Positions 47,362-55,600 of a stretch of 58,723 nt of DNA are shown here, piece by piece. The DNA lies in assembly GCA_900100095.1 (NCBI GenBank), contig FMTN01000026.1, positions 1 to 58,723 on the forward strand, read 5' to 3'. The notes under the pieces were generated by a model. The model had not been told where the DNA came from and did no database searches. It saw only the letters and a program-made list of their open reading frames with translations. Each line of letters opens with the position of its first letter. Position 1 is the first letter of the stretch. Both the position numbers and the translations under genes were made by a program. The stretch is from Lachnospiraceae bacterium C10. Its GTDB lineage: Bacteria > Bacillota > Clostridia > Lachnospirales > Lachnospiraceae.

Positions 47362-48687
47362 ATGACAAAGATTAAGAAAAAACAGTATTATAAAATTCAG
47401 TTTAAACTGGTTTCTCCGCTTATGCTTGGTTCGGGGGAAAATGATATTACTGATAAGGATTTAATCAGAGATTCTCGTGGATATCCGTATATACCTGCGT
47501 CATCTATTTCCGGTGTGTTGCGAGATGAGGCATTAAGACAATCGATTCCACATGTCAAAGAATACATGGGAGATGTAAGGACAGCTACAAAAGATAAAAA
47601 AGGTTCACAAACTGAGAGCCGTATAGTATTTTATGATGCAAAGTTGATGAAACCTGATGATGCTGTGGTCAGTGTACGGGATAGTGTTGCTTTGGATAAG
47701 TATAAAACGGCTATCAAGGGTGCAAAATTCGATATGGAAATATTGGAACCCGGGAGTTTGTTTGTGACATATATAGAAGAGAATACCTTAGATGATACTG
47801 AATCATATGATTTTTGTAGTGAATTGGCTAAGCTTTTCATGGATGCAGGATTGACTTTCGGCGGTAAAACTATGCGTGGATATGGAGAAATAGGTGATGT
47901 AAAAGTATGGGAGCGTAGTTTTGACTTAACGAAAGAGGAAACGGTAAAAGACTGGTTGGATTTTGATTTGTTTTCTAATGAGACACATTGGGAGTCGTTT
48001 GATTGTCAATCATATGTGATAGAAAATCCATCAGATTTGAACTCGTCCTGTAGACTTTTTGTAAAACTAAAACAAGAGGGGGGAATTTCTATTCGGCAAT
48101 ATACAACAGAAGTTTCTGATGAACAAGATGCTCCAAAACCCGATATGAAACAGTTGACTTTACAAAATGGAACCCCGGTAATTCCGGGAAGCTCTTGGGC
48201 AGGTGCTTTTCGACATCGCATGGAAGAGTTTGGTGTAAATATCAATGACGAAAACAGTATTTTTGGTTATGCTGACAAGAAAAAAAAGGAGTCAAAAGTA
48301 AAGTCCAAGATTCGATTTGGCGAATCACAATTAATTGGAGGATATTTGAAATTACTATCCAGAAATGCAATTGATCGTTTTTCTGGTGGAGTGGTTGATA
48401 AAGCTCTGTTTACAGAACTGACATATTATGGTGGTGAGACAGATTTGGTAATTAGTTGGAGAGATTACGAGCACAACCCTATGCCGGAAAAGGAACAAAA
48501 AGCTTTAGCGGCAGCTTTGACGGATTTGCACTTTGGATTTCTAGCTGTTGGTGGAGAAACTTCTATCGGACGAGGTCTTTTCCGAATTTTAAGCATTAAT
48601 GGAAAGAAAATTGAAGAACCCGCTAAGAGTGCAGGTTCAGATGTTTACCGCGTAATATTAGAAGAAATAGGGGAAACGTTTAAATGA
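47362..48687 (+). CDS. Tandem Cas7 protein (Cas7-2x)
   Basis: 441 residues holding two RAMP domains. Domain 1 (residues ~8-195): LMLGSGENDITDKDLIRD, YPYIPASSISGVLRDE, TFGGKTMRGYGEIG; D31 lines up with the catalytic Asp of Csm3. Domain 2 (residues ~215-420): TPVIPGSSWAGAFRHRME, AIDRFSGGVVDKALF (Csm3-like NRIDR region) and GGETSIGRGLFRI; a catalytic Asp is less clear here. It forms backbone subunits of the effector, binding crRNA and cutting target RNA every 6 nt. 2 bp after the Cas7-Cas5 gene. Confidence 0.85.
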   Translation: MTKIKKKQYYKIQFKLVSPLMLGSGENDITDKDLIRDSRGYPYIPASSISGVLRDEALRQSIPHVKEYMGDVRTATKDKKGSQTESRIVFYDAKLMKPDDAVVSVRDSVALDKYKTAIKGAKFDMEILEPGSLFVTYIEENTLDDTESYDFCSELAKLFMDAGLTFGGKTMRGYGEIGDVKVWERSFDLTKEETVKDWLDFDLFSNETHWESFDCQSYVIENPSDLNSSCRLFVKLKQEGGISIRQYTTEVSDEQDAPKPDMKQLTLQNGTPVIPGSSWAGAFRHRMEEFGVNINDENSIFGYADKKKKESKVKSKIRFGESQLIGGYLKLLSRNAIDRFSGGVVDKALFTELTYYGGETDLVISWRDYEHNPMPEKEQKALAAALTDLHFGFLAVGGETSIGRGLFRILSINGKKIEEPAKSAGSDVYRVILEEIGETFK

Positions 48688-49160
48688 GCAAAGTAACAGA
48701 TTTTATAAACGACGCAATAAGCGAAATCGGACAGGGATGGATGATTGCCGCTCTTACAGATAAATATATAGTTGACAGTTGGCCGATGAATAGGGAGATT
48801 GACTGGGAATCAGAGGAAGTGAAGGTGTTGGAAATCCGTATTTTTAATGCTGATAAAGAACTAAAACTATCCAGATCTGATATTGGTAGAGATTTTTCAC
48901 AAAGAAAACTGCCAAATTCTAATTTGACAGACGAAGAGTCTTATGACGAGATACAGTACTTGGATATTGATGAAGACAAATCCAAAAGATGCCCGGATGG
49001 AATGGTCTATACTACAGGTGGTGGAAAATATAGCTTGCCGCTTAAAAAAATAAAAAACTCAAAGTTAAAAATTCGATATTATTTGAGTAAGTATCAGGAG
49101 TCGGGGCAGGCTGTTATAAAAGATTGGCGGATTATGGAATTAATGGAGCTTGCCGCTTAA
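48684..49160 (+). CDS. Csx19-like type III-D subunit
   Basis: 158 residues overlapping the previous gene by 4 bp. The pattern GWMIAALTDKYIVDSWPMN, then KVLEIRIFNADKELKLSRSD, fits the small TIGR03984/Csx19 family found only in type III-D loci. In III-Dv complexes this protein is a structural component. The last residues (LAA) come from a 115-bp tandem duplication; the undamaged end would probably have been MEGE. Assignment from recall of the family, moderate certainty. Confidence 0.65.
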   Translation: MSKVTDFINDAISEIGQGWMIAALTDKYIVDSWPMNREIDWESEEVKVLEIRIFNADKELKLSRSDIGRDFSQRKLPNSNLTDEESYDEIQYLDIDEDKSKRCPDGMVYTTGGGKYSLPLKKIKNSKLKIRYYLSKYQESGQAVIKDWRIMELMELAA

Positions 49161-49263
49161 AAAAATAAAAAACTCAAAGTTAAAAATTCGATATTATTTG
49201 AGTAAGTATCAGGAGTCGGGGCAGGCTGTTATAAAAGATTGGCGGATTATGGAATTAATGGAG
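49032..49263 (+). repeat. Perfect 115-bp tandem duplication at the csx19 end
   Basis: The segment starting AGCTTGCCGCTTAAAAAAAT at 49032 recurs at 49147 and matches through TTAATGGAG at 49263, without a mismatch that I can see. The unit is 115 bp (not a multiple of three), so the second copy is read out of frame and stops after three codons. It is bounded by a 2-bp microhomology (AG). It moves the next gene about 115 bp further from csx19. Confidence 0.95.
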
Positions 49264-49273
49264 GGAGAATAAT

Positions 49274-51037
49274 ATGGCAAAGTACAAACGGAATGAATCG
49301 ATTCGATTTGTTAATCCATATAATTTTATAAGGTTATCAAATGAAAACTACTCAATTAAAAGGGAAAAAAGTGATGATGATCATATTAGCGGAGTAATTA
49401 AATGTAAGCTTATAACAAAGACTCCTTTATGTATTCCAGATGTTGAGAAGAAAAAAGAAGATCAAGATGTAAAGAATCATTTTATTTACCCTTTTTTTTC
49501 TGTAGGGGAAAAGGAAAATAAAGAATATATAATTCCGGGCAGCTCGATTAGAGGCGTAATTCGCTCAATGCATGAAACATTAACGGGGTCATGTTTTGTC
49601 ACGTTACCCGATGAATATAATTTGACATTAAGAACGACGTCGATGAATCCATTTTTTCCAGGAATTCTAAAAAAAGATAATGGAGAGTGGAAACTATTTA
49701 AGGCTGAAAGAAAGCCAATTAGATTACATCATGAAGTAAAGAATGGAGAAAGAGTTTTTATACAAAACAATAAGACATATCATTATGGCGAATTTATTAA
49801 ATATAACGGTTTAGAGGGTTACTTGTATATTGGTGAACCGTTTTCTAGAAAAAAGAAAGAAGGAATCTTTGTAAAAAAAGAGCAAATAGAAACCGAAAAA
49901 GAACAGTTGAAAAAATCTGTTCAAGGACTCAAACAGACGATTCATCTGTTTTACCAAAATGAATCCATTAACAGAAATTTGGGAAATGGTTGGAATAACC
50001 ATTTGGGTTATAAGGGTTTAGAAAAGGCGTTGGACAGTGGGTGTGCACCAGTTTGGTATAAAATAGAAAATGGCCACATTTATTTGTCTGCAGCGGCAAT
50101 CGGAAGAAGAGCTTTTGAAACCACAGTAAATGATATGTTAAAAAAATCTGGTCATAATTATAATCCTTGTTTAAAAAGATCAAATGCTTGTCCGTCTTGC
50201 CAGTTATTTGGTATGGCGAAAGGAGAAGCAATGGGAGGACGAGTGAGATTTTCCGATGCGCGAATGGAAAAAGGTAATATTAAAAAGAATATAACACTAA
50301 AAGAATTAGGTAGTCCAAGAACCGGTTATTTGCCCTTTTACTCAGAAAATGGTATGGACTATGATGAATCTGGAGCAATGATATGTGGTAGGAAGTTTTA
50401 CTGGCATAATTCAAATGCTGCAGATTCCACAGAAGCATATAAAGAATCGGGTAGAAAAACAAATAGAAATGCAACTGTAGATTTGTTTAATACAGGATCA
50501 GAGTTTTTGTTTGATGTATATTTTGACAATATTACTCCAGCTCAATTGAAGGAATTGGAATGGGCTATAACACTTGGAAAAGATGAGAATCTATGCCATA
50601 AAATAGGTCATGGAAAACCATTGGGATTGGGTTCAGTTAAGATTCAAATTGATAAAATACAAAAAAGAATAAAAAGTTCAGAAAAATATGAAATTATAAA
50701 TCAAGACATCGAGCTAGATGATACACCGGAAGGATTTCAAAAGGAAGTGCTGGAACAGATTAAACTGGCTTGTGACTTTAATGCAATTAGTGAGAACATT
50801 GCATATCCGTACGTAAAATTAGCTAATAATATATCTAAAACGGATGTTAAGCCGAATGCATTGGCAAATCATCAATGGTTTTCTTCGAATAAAGGTAGAA
50901 ATAAGAATGATTTGAAACCGCAGGTTTTGAAACCAGTTGGGGAAGAACAGGTATTATATGGTTATGAGTTAGTTGAATTGAATTCGAGAAATAATTTCCA
51001 AAAGAGAAATCCTAAAAAGGGTAATAATCACCGATAA
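49274..51037 (+). CDS. Cas7-like RAMP with large insertion (TIGR03986-like)
   Basis: 587 residues. The N-terminal FVNPYNFIRL is the TIGR03986 hallmark. A first RAMP half has LCIPDVEKKK, the glycine loop region EYIIPGSSIRGVIRSMHE, and a catalytic-type loop. A long insertion (about residues 120-290) separates it from the second half, which has a Cys cluster (NACPSCQLFGMAKG near residue 305), RVRFSDARM and GHGKPLGLGSVKI. This matches the Cas7-insertion subunit of III-Dv. GGAGGGAG precedes the ATG. Before the duplication it started one base after csx19. Confidence 0.8.
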   Translation: MAKYKRNESIRFVNPYNFIRLSNENYSIKREKSDDDHISGVIKCKLITKTPLCIPDVEKKKEDQDVKNHFIYPFFSVGEKENKEYIIPGSSIRGVIRSMHETLTGSCFVTLPDEYNLTLRTTSMNPFFPGILKKDNGEWKLFKAERKPIRLHHEVKNGERVFIQNNKTYHYGEFIKYNGLEGYLYIGEPFSRKKKEGIFVKKEQIETEKEQLKKSVQGLKQTIHLFYQNESINRNLGNGWNNHLGYKGLEKALDSGCAPVWYKIENGHIYLSAAAIGRRAFETTVNDMLKKSGHNYNPCLKRSNACPSCQLFGMAKGEAMGGRVRFSDARMEKGNIKKNITLKELGSPRTGYLPFYSENGMDYDESGAMICGRKFYWHNSNAADSTEAYKESGRKTNRNATVDLFNTGSEFLFDVYFDNITPAQLKELEWAITLGKDENLCHKIGHGKPLGLGSVKIQIDKIQKRIKSSEKYEIINQDIELDDTPEGFQKEVLEQIKLACDFNAISENIAYPYVKLANNISKTDVKPNALANHQWFSSNKGRNKNDLKPQVLKPVGEEQVLYGYELVELNSRNNFQKRNPKKGNNHR

Positions 51038-51085
51038 ATTAAGTAGTATATAGATTTCCTAATTAAAAAGTGGTGTGAAGGTGAA

Positions 51086-51346
51086 ATGTTTGTAATCTTA
51101 ACTTATGACGTAAACTCCAAGAGAGATTCCAAGATAATGAAGACCTGTCGTAAATATCTGACGCATGAGCAGAAATCTGTTTTTGAAGGAGTAATAACAA
51201 AGGCAAAACTGGATTCTTTGAAGAAAGAATTAAAAAAATTAGTCAATCCGAATGAAGACAGCGTCTGCATTTATGAATTTGAATCCCTTAGATATACAGC
51301 GAAAGAGAAAATAGGGGTTAATAATTATGATGACAATATCCTTTGA
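51086..51346 (+). CDS. cas2: CRISPR adaptation protein Cas2
   Basis: 86 residues, ferredoxin-like: MFVILTYDVNSKRDSKIMKT with the Asp at the end of the first strand, a KYLTHEQKSVFEGVIT middle and SVCIYEFESL strand. It dimerises and bridges Cas1 dimers during spacer integration. The gene overlaps RT-cas1 by 20 bp, so the two are translated together. GTGAAGGTGAA precedes the ATG. Confidence 0.95.
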   Translation: MFVILTYDVNSKRDSKIMKTCRKYLTHEQKSVFEGVITKAKLDSLKKELKKLVNPNEDSVCIYEFESLRYTAKEKIGVNNYDDNIL

Positions 51347-53252
51347 AGACATATTTGATGATGTAACCATTGAGGAAACTTTGAAAGATTTAGAAAGTAA
51401 AAGAGATTCTTGCGGTACGGATGGTGTCTATTTATCACAATTACGAGAGTACTGGGAAATAAACGGTAAAGAATTTCTTGAGGCTTTGCGAATGGAAAAA
51501 TATGAACCGGGAATAATTCGAGAAATTGAGATCCTAAATGGTAAAGGAAAGAGGCGAACGATTGCACTTTACAATAGTATAGATCGAATGATTCTACGGT
51601 GTCTATCTCAAAAGATTCAGAAGGAATGTGATGAATTATTGGAAAATAATTGTTTTGCGTTTCGAGATGGATTTGGCGTAGAAGCTGCTGTTAAACTTGC
51701 TGTCGATTATATGAATGATGGGTATACTTGGATGGCAAAATATGATGTGAGCAATTATTATGACAGTATTTCTGTTTCAAAGCTAGAAGAGATGCTAAAA
51801 AATCTCCTTTCTGATGCAAAACTACGACGACTGATTATCAAATATTTGCATCCGGAGGTTGAGCGAGAAGATGGAAGTTTTTATTATAAGGGAGCTGGAA
51901 TTATACAAGGCAGTTCGTTAAGTCCTTTCCTAAGTAATATATATTTGTCATCCTTGGATAGAGAAATGGTGGTTAAGAAAATACGTTACTGCCGCTTTGC
52001 AGATGATATATGTGCTTTTTTTAAGGATAAGCAAGAAGCATCTGATTTCTATGCCTGGCTTTTGAATAAGATGTCTAATGAGTATAATTTACATCATAAC
52101 AAAGAAAAGAGTGGAGTTTTCGAGGGTACTCATCAGCAATATTTGGGGTATCAGTTCATATACAGCAAAAAAAATAAATGTATTACTGCGCAAAAGCCAC
52201 AAAGGAAGAAGCCTGATCAGATTTATCATGCCTGGCAGAGGAATGCAATTCAAAAAATTGATCGTGACTATCATATTATTAATGATGGAATCCTGACAAA
52301 ACGTGATTATAACGTGCTTTTTGATAATGAAAATGGGAAAAAATACATACCGGTAGAAACAGCTCGTGCATTAAATGTACATTCGAATATTACATTTTCT
52401 TCTGATTTCTTTCGTTTTGTCGGTAGTAGAAATCTAGATGTGAACATTTTTGACCGATACGGTAATTATGTGGGTAGCTTTGTTCCGGCAGGAAATGGTT
52501 TTCGCGGTCGAACTATGTTAAGACAGGTCGAAATGTATATTGATAACGCAAGACGCATACAGACTGCGAAAGCAATGGAGATTGGTTCTCTTCATAATAT
52601 TCGAGCTAATTTAAGATATTATTATAAGCATAAAAAGACACAAATCCTAAAGGAGGCAGTGGATCAGTTTTCACAGTATATAATAGAAATTAATAATAGT
52701 AATACTATAAATGAAATGATGCTGGTTGAGGCAAGAGCGCGAGAGTTGTATTATCGAATGTTTAATGAAATAATTTCTAATGAAGATTTTCATTTTACAA
52801 CAAGGACAAAAAGACCTCCAAAGGATCCGATTAATGCTTTAATAAGTTTTGGGAATGTCTATCTATATAATAGGATAGCAACAGAGATTAATAAGACTTC
52901 CTTAGATATACGCATAGGATTTGTTCATTCTACGACAAATCGTAGCCAATCACTGAATCTTGATTTGGCAGATATTTTTAAACCAATTATCGTAGATCGT
53001 GTGATTTTTTCACTTATAAATTTAAAAATGATAAATGCAAATGATTTTTTTCAACAGGAGGAAAATGGAGCTATCTATTTAAATAAAGAGGGAAAGCGAT
53101 TATTTATTAATGCTTTGGATAATAAGATTTATGAAAAACAGACAGAAGACAATCACCCTTTGAGTTATGAGACGAGAATTCGAAATGAAGTTCAAAAGGT
53201 GTTTCGGTTAGTAATGTACGGAGAAAAATATAAACCGTATAAATACCAGTAA
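51327..53252 (+). CDS. cas1: Reverse transcriptase-Cas1 fusion
   Basis: 641 residues. The first ~300 residues are a group II intron-like reverse transcriptase: RTIALYNSIDRMILRCLSQK, KYDVSNYYDSIS (first catalytic Asp), GIIQGSSLSPFLSNIYLSSL and FADD at residues 224-227, in place of the commoner YADD. Residues ~345-641 are Cas1 with the metal triad E468 (MLVEARARELYYRMF), H534 (GFVHSTTNRSQS) and D549 (LDLADIFKP). RT-Cas1 fusions allow spacers to be taken from RNA, as shown for Marinomonas and Fusicatenibacter enzymes. There is no N-terminal Cas6 domain, consistent with a separate cas6. Confidence 0.95.
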   Translation: MMTISFEDIFDDVTIEETLKDLESKRDSCGTDGVYLSQLREYWEINGKEFLEALRMEKYEPGIIREIEILNGKGKRRTIALYNSIDRMILRCLSQKIQKECDELLENNCFAFRDGFGVEAAVKLAVDYMNDGYTWMAKYDVSNYYDSISVSKLEEMLKNLLSDAKLRRLIIKYLHPEVEREDGSFYYKGAGIIQGSSLSPFLSNIYLSSLDREMVVKKIRYCRFADDICAFFKDKQEASDFYAWLLNKMSNEYNLHHNKEKSGVFEGTHQQYLGYQFIYSKKNKCITAQKPQRKKPDQIYHAWQRNAIQKIDRDYHIINDGILTKRDYNVLFDNENGKKYIPVETARALNVHSNITFSSDFFRFVGSRNLDVNIFDRYGNYVGSFVPAGNGFRGRTMLRQVEMYIDNARRIQTAKAMEIGSLHNIRANLRYYYKHKKTQILKEAVDQFSQYIIEINNSNTINEMMLVEARARELYYRMFNEIISNEDFHFTTRTKRPPKDPINALISFGNVYLYNRIATEINKTSLDIRIGFVHSTTNRSQSLNLDLADIFKPIIVDRVIFSLINLKMINANDFFQQEENGAIYLNKEGKRLFINALDNKIYEKQTEDNHPLSYETRIRNEVQKVFRLVMYGEKYKPYKYQ

Positions 53253-53563
53253 AAAAGTCGGTCAACCCCAATGACACTTTAGTGGAATAAAGAGGGTGCG
53301 ATAAGATAAGGTATTTTGCGACTGATTATACTATTGTTTTTGTAAATGGGTAAAAAAATAATTGATGACATATTAGAAAATGTGTTTTACAATAAGTAAA
53401 AGTCGGTCAACCAAATGGCATTTAGTTTTAAATGTGGAAAATCGCGTATTTATGTGGGAAAATGAATATATTTTAAATAAGGTTGACTGGGTTTTTACTC
53501 ATTTTCATGAGTTTTTTGTGTTTATATTAGAAAAGAAGAGATGAAAATCCCAATAACACAGTT
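53253..53563 (+). promoter_or_regulatory. CRISPR leader with an imperfect direct repeat
   Basis: 311 bp between RT-cas1 and the first repeat. AAAAGTCGGTCAACC followed by AATGACACTTTAGT (53253-53283) recurs as AAAAGTCGGTCAACC with AATGGCATTTAGT (53398-53426). GGTTGACTGGG near 53481 is a partial inverse. The array promoter must lie here. The repeated motif may bind Cas1-Cas2 or a host factor, or be a recombination scar. Confidence 0.6.
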
Positions 53564-54087
53564 GTTGAGTATTACCTAAAAGGAATTGAAACGGTTATGG
53601 CCGTCGTTCGAGAAGTAGATTACGTTGTCTGTCTTGATAAGTTGAGTATTACCTAAAAGGAATTGAAACATTTGCCGTTGCCTTTGGTGTTGTATTTGTT
53701 ACATTGTCGTTTCTCGTTGAGTATTACCTAAAAGGAATTGAAACAATTCCCTGTTAAAATAGTTCCATTCGCTCATATTTTATCTCGTTGAGTATTACCT
53801 AAAAGGAATTGAAACATCTTATTCATTTCTTACCTCCTTTTAATGAAAGTTGAGTATTACCTAAAAGGAATTGAAACGTTGTCATATTAGTCTCCTTTCA
53901 AATAAATCCTTTAGTTGAGTATTACCTAAAAGGAATTGAAACATATACATGAACGGTAAGCCAAAACTAATACCTTATCCCGCGTGAAGTTGAGTATTAC
54001 CTAAAAGGAATTGAAACTACAGATTCCTCGTGTGACCTCAATCTCTTTATACACCTGAGTTGAGTATTACCTAAAAGGAATTGAAAC
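53564..54087 (+). CRISPR. CRISPR array, eight 29-bp repeats and seven spacers
   Basis: Repeats start GTTGAGTATTACC and end AAGGAATTGAAAC, all identical, at 53564, 53641, 53716, 53787, 53849, 53914, 53989 and 54059. Spacers are 48, 46, 42, 33, 36, 46 and 41 bp, the wide spread usual for type III and RT-Cas1 arrays. ATTGAAAC at the 3' end is the common type III 5' crRNA tag, so the array is read on the plus strand and the newest spacer is next to the leader at 53593. Reverse complements of spacers 4 and 5 contain AAAGGAGG...ATG and GAAAGGAG...ATG. The array is followed by about 117 bp without a repeat, then a terminator. Confidence 0.98.
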
Positions 54088-54184
54088 CTGTACAGCCTGT
54101 ACAGACGGGTTCTTTGTTACGTTGTAAGCGTCAAATAACGCGCTTATGATTCCTTCACCTTCTATGGCAAACTCTAATAAGTCG

Positions 54185-54204
54185 AAAAAACCTTGAGGTT
54201 TTTT
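54185..54204. terminator. Terminator-like hairpin after the CRISPR array
   Basis: AAAAAACC / GGTTTTTT with loop TTGA; T-run on the 3' side and A-run on the 5' side. It directly abuts the next repeat element copy. Low GC stem, so possibly weak. Confidence 0.6.
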
Positions 54205-54330
54205 AACTCAGTCGGGGTACAAGCTCCGACTGAGTTAAACGCTCCGCGAGGATGCGCACGGATTCGGACAGGAATTTGTCTGCTGAAGCAGGCCCGAATC
54301 CGGCGCGCAAGACTCGCGAGCGAGTCTTGA
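54205..54330 (+). repeat. Palindromic repeat element, 126-bp right half, after the array
   Basis: Near-identical to 41093-41218 and 22915-23040 and in the same orientation. It begins one base after the array terminator and ends just before an IS66 remnant. Confidence 0.88.
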
Positions 54331-54356
54331 CAATTTTAGAGTTGGAGGTTTGCTAC

Positions 54357-54542
54357 ATGGATTATGGTTCACACTATTATCGGAGGGCTCACTGGGTCAA
54401 GATTGTCCAGGCGTGCCAGAATCGACCATCTGACATCACTGCGAAGCAGTGGTTGAAAGATAATGGAATCTCAGATAAAAGCTATTATTACTGGTTAAAG
54501 AAGTTGAAGACTGAAAAGATATCCCAGGCCTATAACATCTGA
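54357..54542 (+). pseudogene. IS66-family TnpA fragment
   Basis: 61 residues: HWVKIVQACQNRPSDITAKQ, then WLKDNGISDKSYYYWLKKL. This is the helix-turn-helix N-terminal part of IS66 accessory protein TnpA, which is normally over 100 residues. GTTGGAGG precedes the ATG. Truncated at the end, where the frame passes directly into another gene fragment. The TnpB and TnpC genes are absent. Confidence 0.75.
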
Positions 54543-55179
54543 ATATAATGAAGAAAAAGGACGTTGGACAAATTGGGATCATGATAAAGCCGGAGTAGAA
54601 ATAACAAAAGGGTTTTTAAGAAGATTAAAAGCTTCTAATAAAGTGATAAATTATGCTGCTACTATGACAGCGGAACATATGAAATTATATAATCTTTTTA
54701 ATAATAGACAGTTTTCACCATATATTAGTAATCCTGATCTAAGTTTTTCTGCAGATACTATGAGTGCAAAACAAAAGAAATCATCACGAAAGGTATTGGA
54801 TGGTTTGTCAAATCTATTAGACGAAATAAGTTTTGCATGTGTATGTGATAGTGCTAAAGGAGGCATGGAAGACATAACCAAAATAAAAATTCTTACAGAA
54901 TGTGTTTTGGATTATAGTAATAGAATAAAAGAGATGAATAAAACACCTCTTATATTTTCTGATATTGAACGATTTGGATATGTCGGTCCTGCAAATATGA
55001 TAGGAGATGTATTAAAAGAAATAAGAAAACAGTGGTTATTACATGATGTTAATAAAGATGAAGCTATTAAGATGGTAGCAGGATCCAGTAAATATAAAGA
55101 ATATTGGGATTTGCAAAAAGAAATAGATGACGGCAAAGATATAGCTGATGAAGAAGAGGAATGGGAGATAGGGGATTAG
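54541..55179 (+). CDS. Hypothetical protein, truncated at the 5' end
   Basis: The frame is open from the IS66 junction (EYNEEKGRWTNWDHDKAGVE and on) to 55179, about 212 codons, with the first usable start a GTG at 54643 (178 residues). The upstream residues look like genuine protein, so the gene has probably lost its start to the IS66 remnant. Soluble, charged, C-terminus very acidic (DDGKDIADEEEEWEIGD). Family not recognised. Followed by a terminator. Confidence 0.6.
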   Translation, partial: EYNEEKGRWTNWDHDKAGVEITKGFLRRLKASNKVINYAATMTAEHMKLYNLFNNRQFSPYISNPDLSFSADTMSAKQKKSSRKVLDGLSNLLDEISFACVCDSAKGGMEDITKIKILTECVLDYSNRIKEMNKTPLIFSDIERFGYVGPANMIGDVLKEIRKQWLLHDVNKDEAIKMVAGSSKYKEYWDLQKEIDDGKDIADEEEEWEIGD

Positions 55180-55222
55180 TCATTCGTCTATTACCTAAAA
55201 ACAACATCATTAAGTATAGGAT

Positions 55223-55258
55223 ACGGTCTGTTTTAGTTTTGCTGGGACAGACCGTTTT
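55223..55258 (+). terminator. Intrinsic terminator
   Basis: Stem ACGGTCTG / CAGACCGT with short T-run after the truncated hypothetical gene. Confidence 0.75.
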
Positions 55259-55374
55259 GCATGGAATAAAAAAATTAACAATCCTTTTTGTTTTTCCTTC
55301 TCTAAAACAATATATATAATGTAGTAAGTAATATGTTTTTTAGCAAAAAGATATTTTTTAGAGGAGGAATTATT

Positions 55375-55476
55375 ATGGATGTACTAGTTTTTTTATCTAT
55401 TCTTTGGTGGGGTTTTGTTGCGTTTACAATTGCGTTCGGTTCTGCCCCTCGTGATGACGACGATGACGATGAGTAA
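55375..55476 (+). CDS. 33-residue membrane protein with poly-Asp tail
   Basis: MDVLVFLSILWWGFVAFTIA, then FGSAPRDDDDDDE. One membrane segment followed by seven acidic residues at the C-terminus. GAGGAGG stands six bases before the ATG, so translation is likely. Monocistronic, function unknown. The acidic tail differs from the basic tails of most type I toxins. Confidence 0.55.
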   Translation: MDVLVFLSILWWGFVAFTIAFGSAPRDDDDDDE

Positions 55477-55600
55477 GAACATGTAAGTCAGTATTGCGAC
55501 CATAGTATGGCAATAAAAGAGTATTTAGGACGAAGAATATTCAACTACCTATTGGTTAAAACTAATGGGTAGTTGGCTACACAGATAGGGGGAATACGAC

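Noticed and set aside
49149-49273. Possible extra small gene between csx19 and the Cas7-insertion gene
   Set aside because: The segment is the second copy of the 115-bp tandem duplication and is an out-of-frame csx19 remnant.
55189-55200. TATTACCTAAAA, identical to 12 bases of the CRISPR repeat, 1.1 kb after the array
   Set aside because: Only 12 bases match and flanks do not; in AT-rich DNA this is most likely chance rather than a degenerate repeat.
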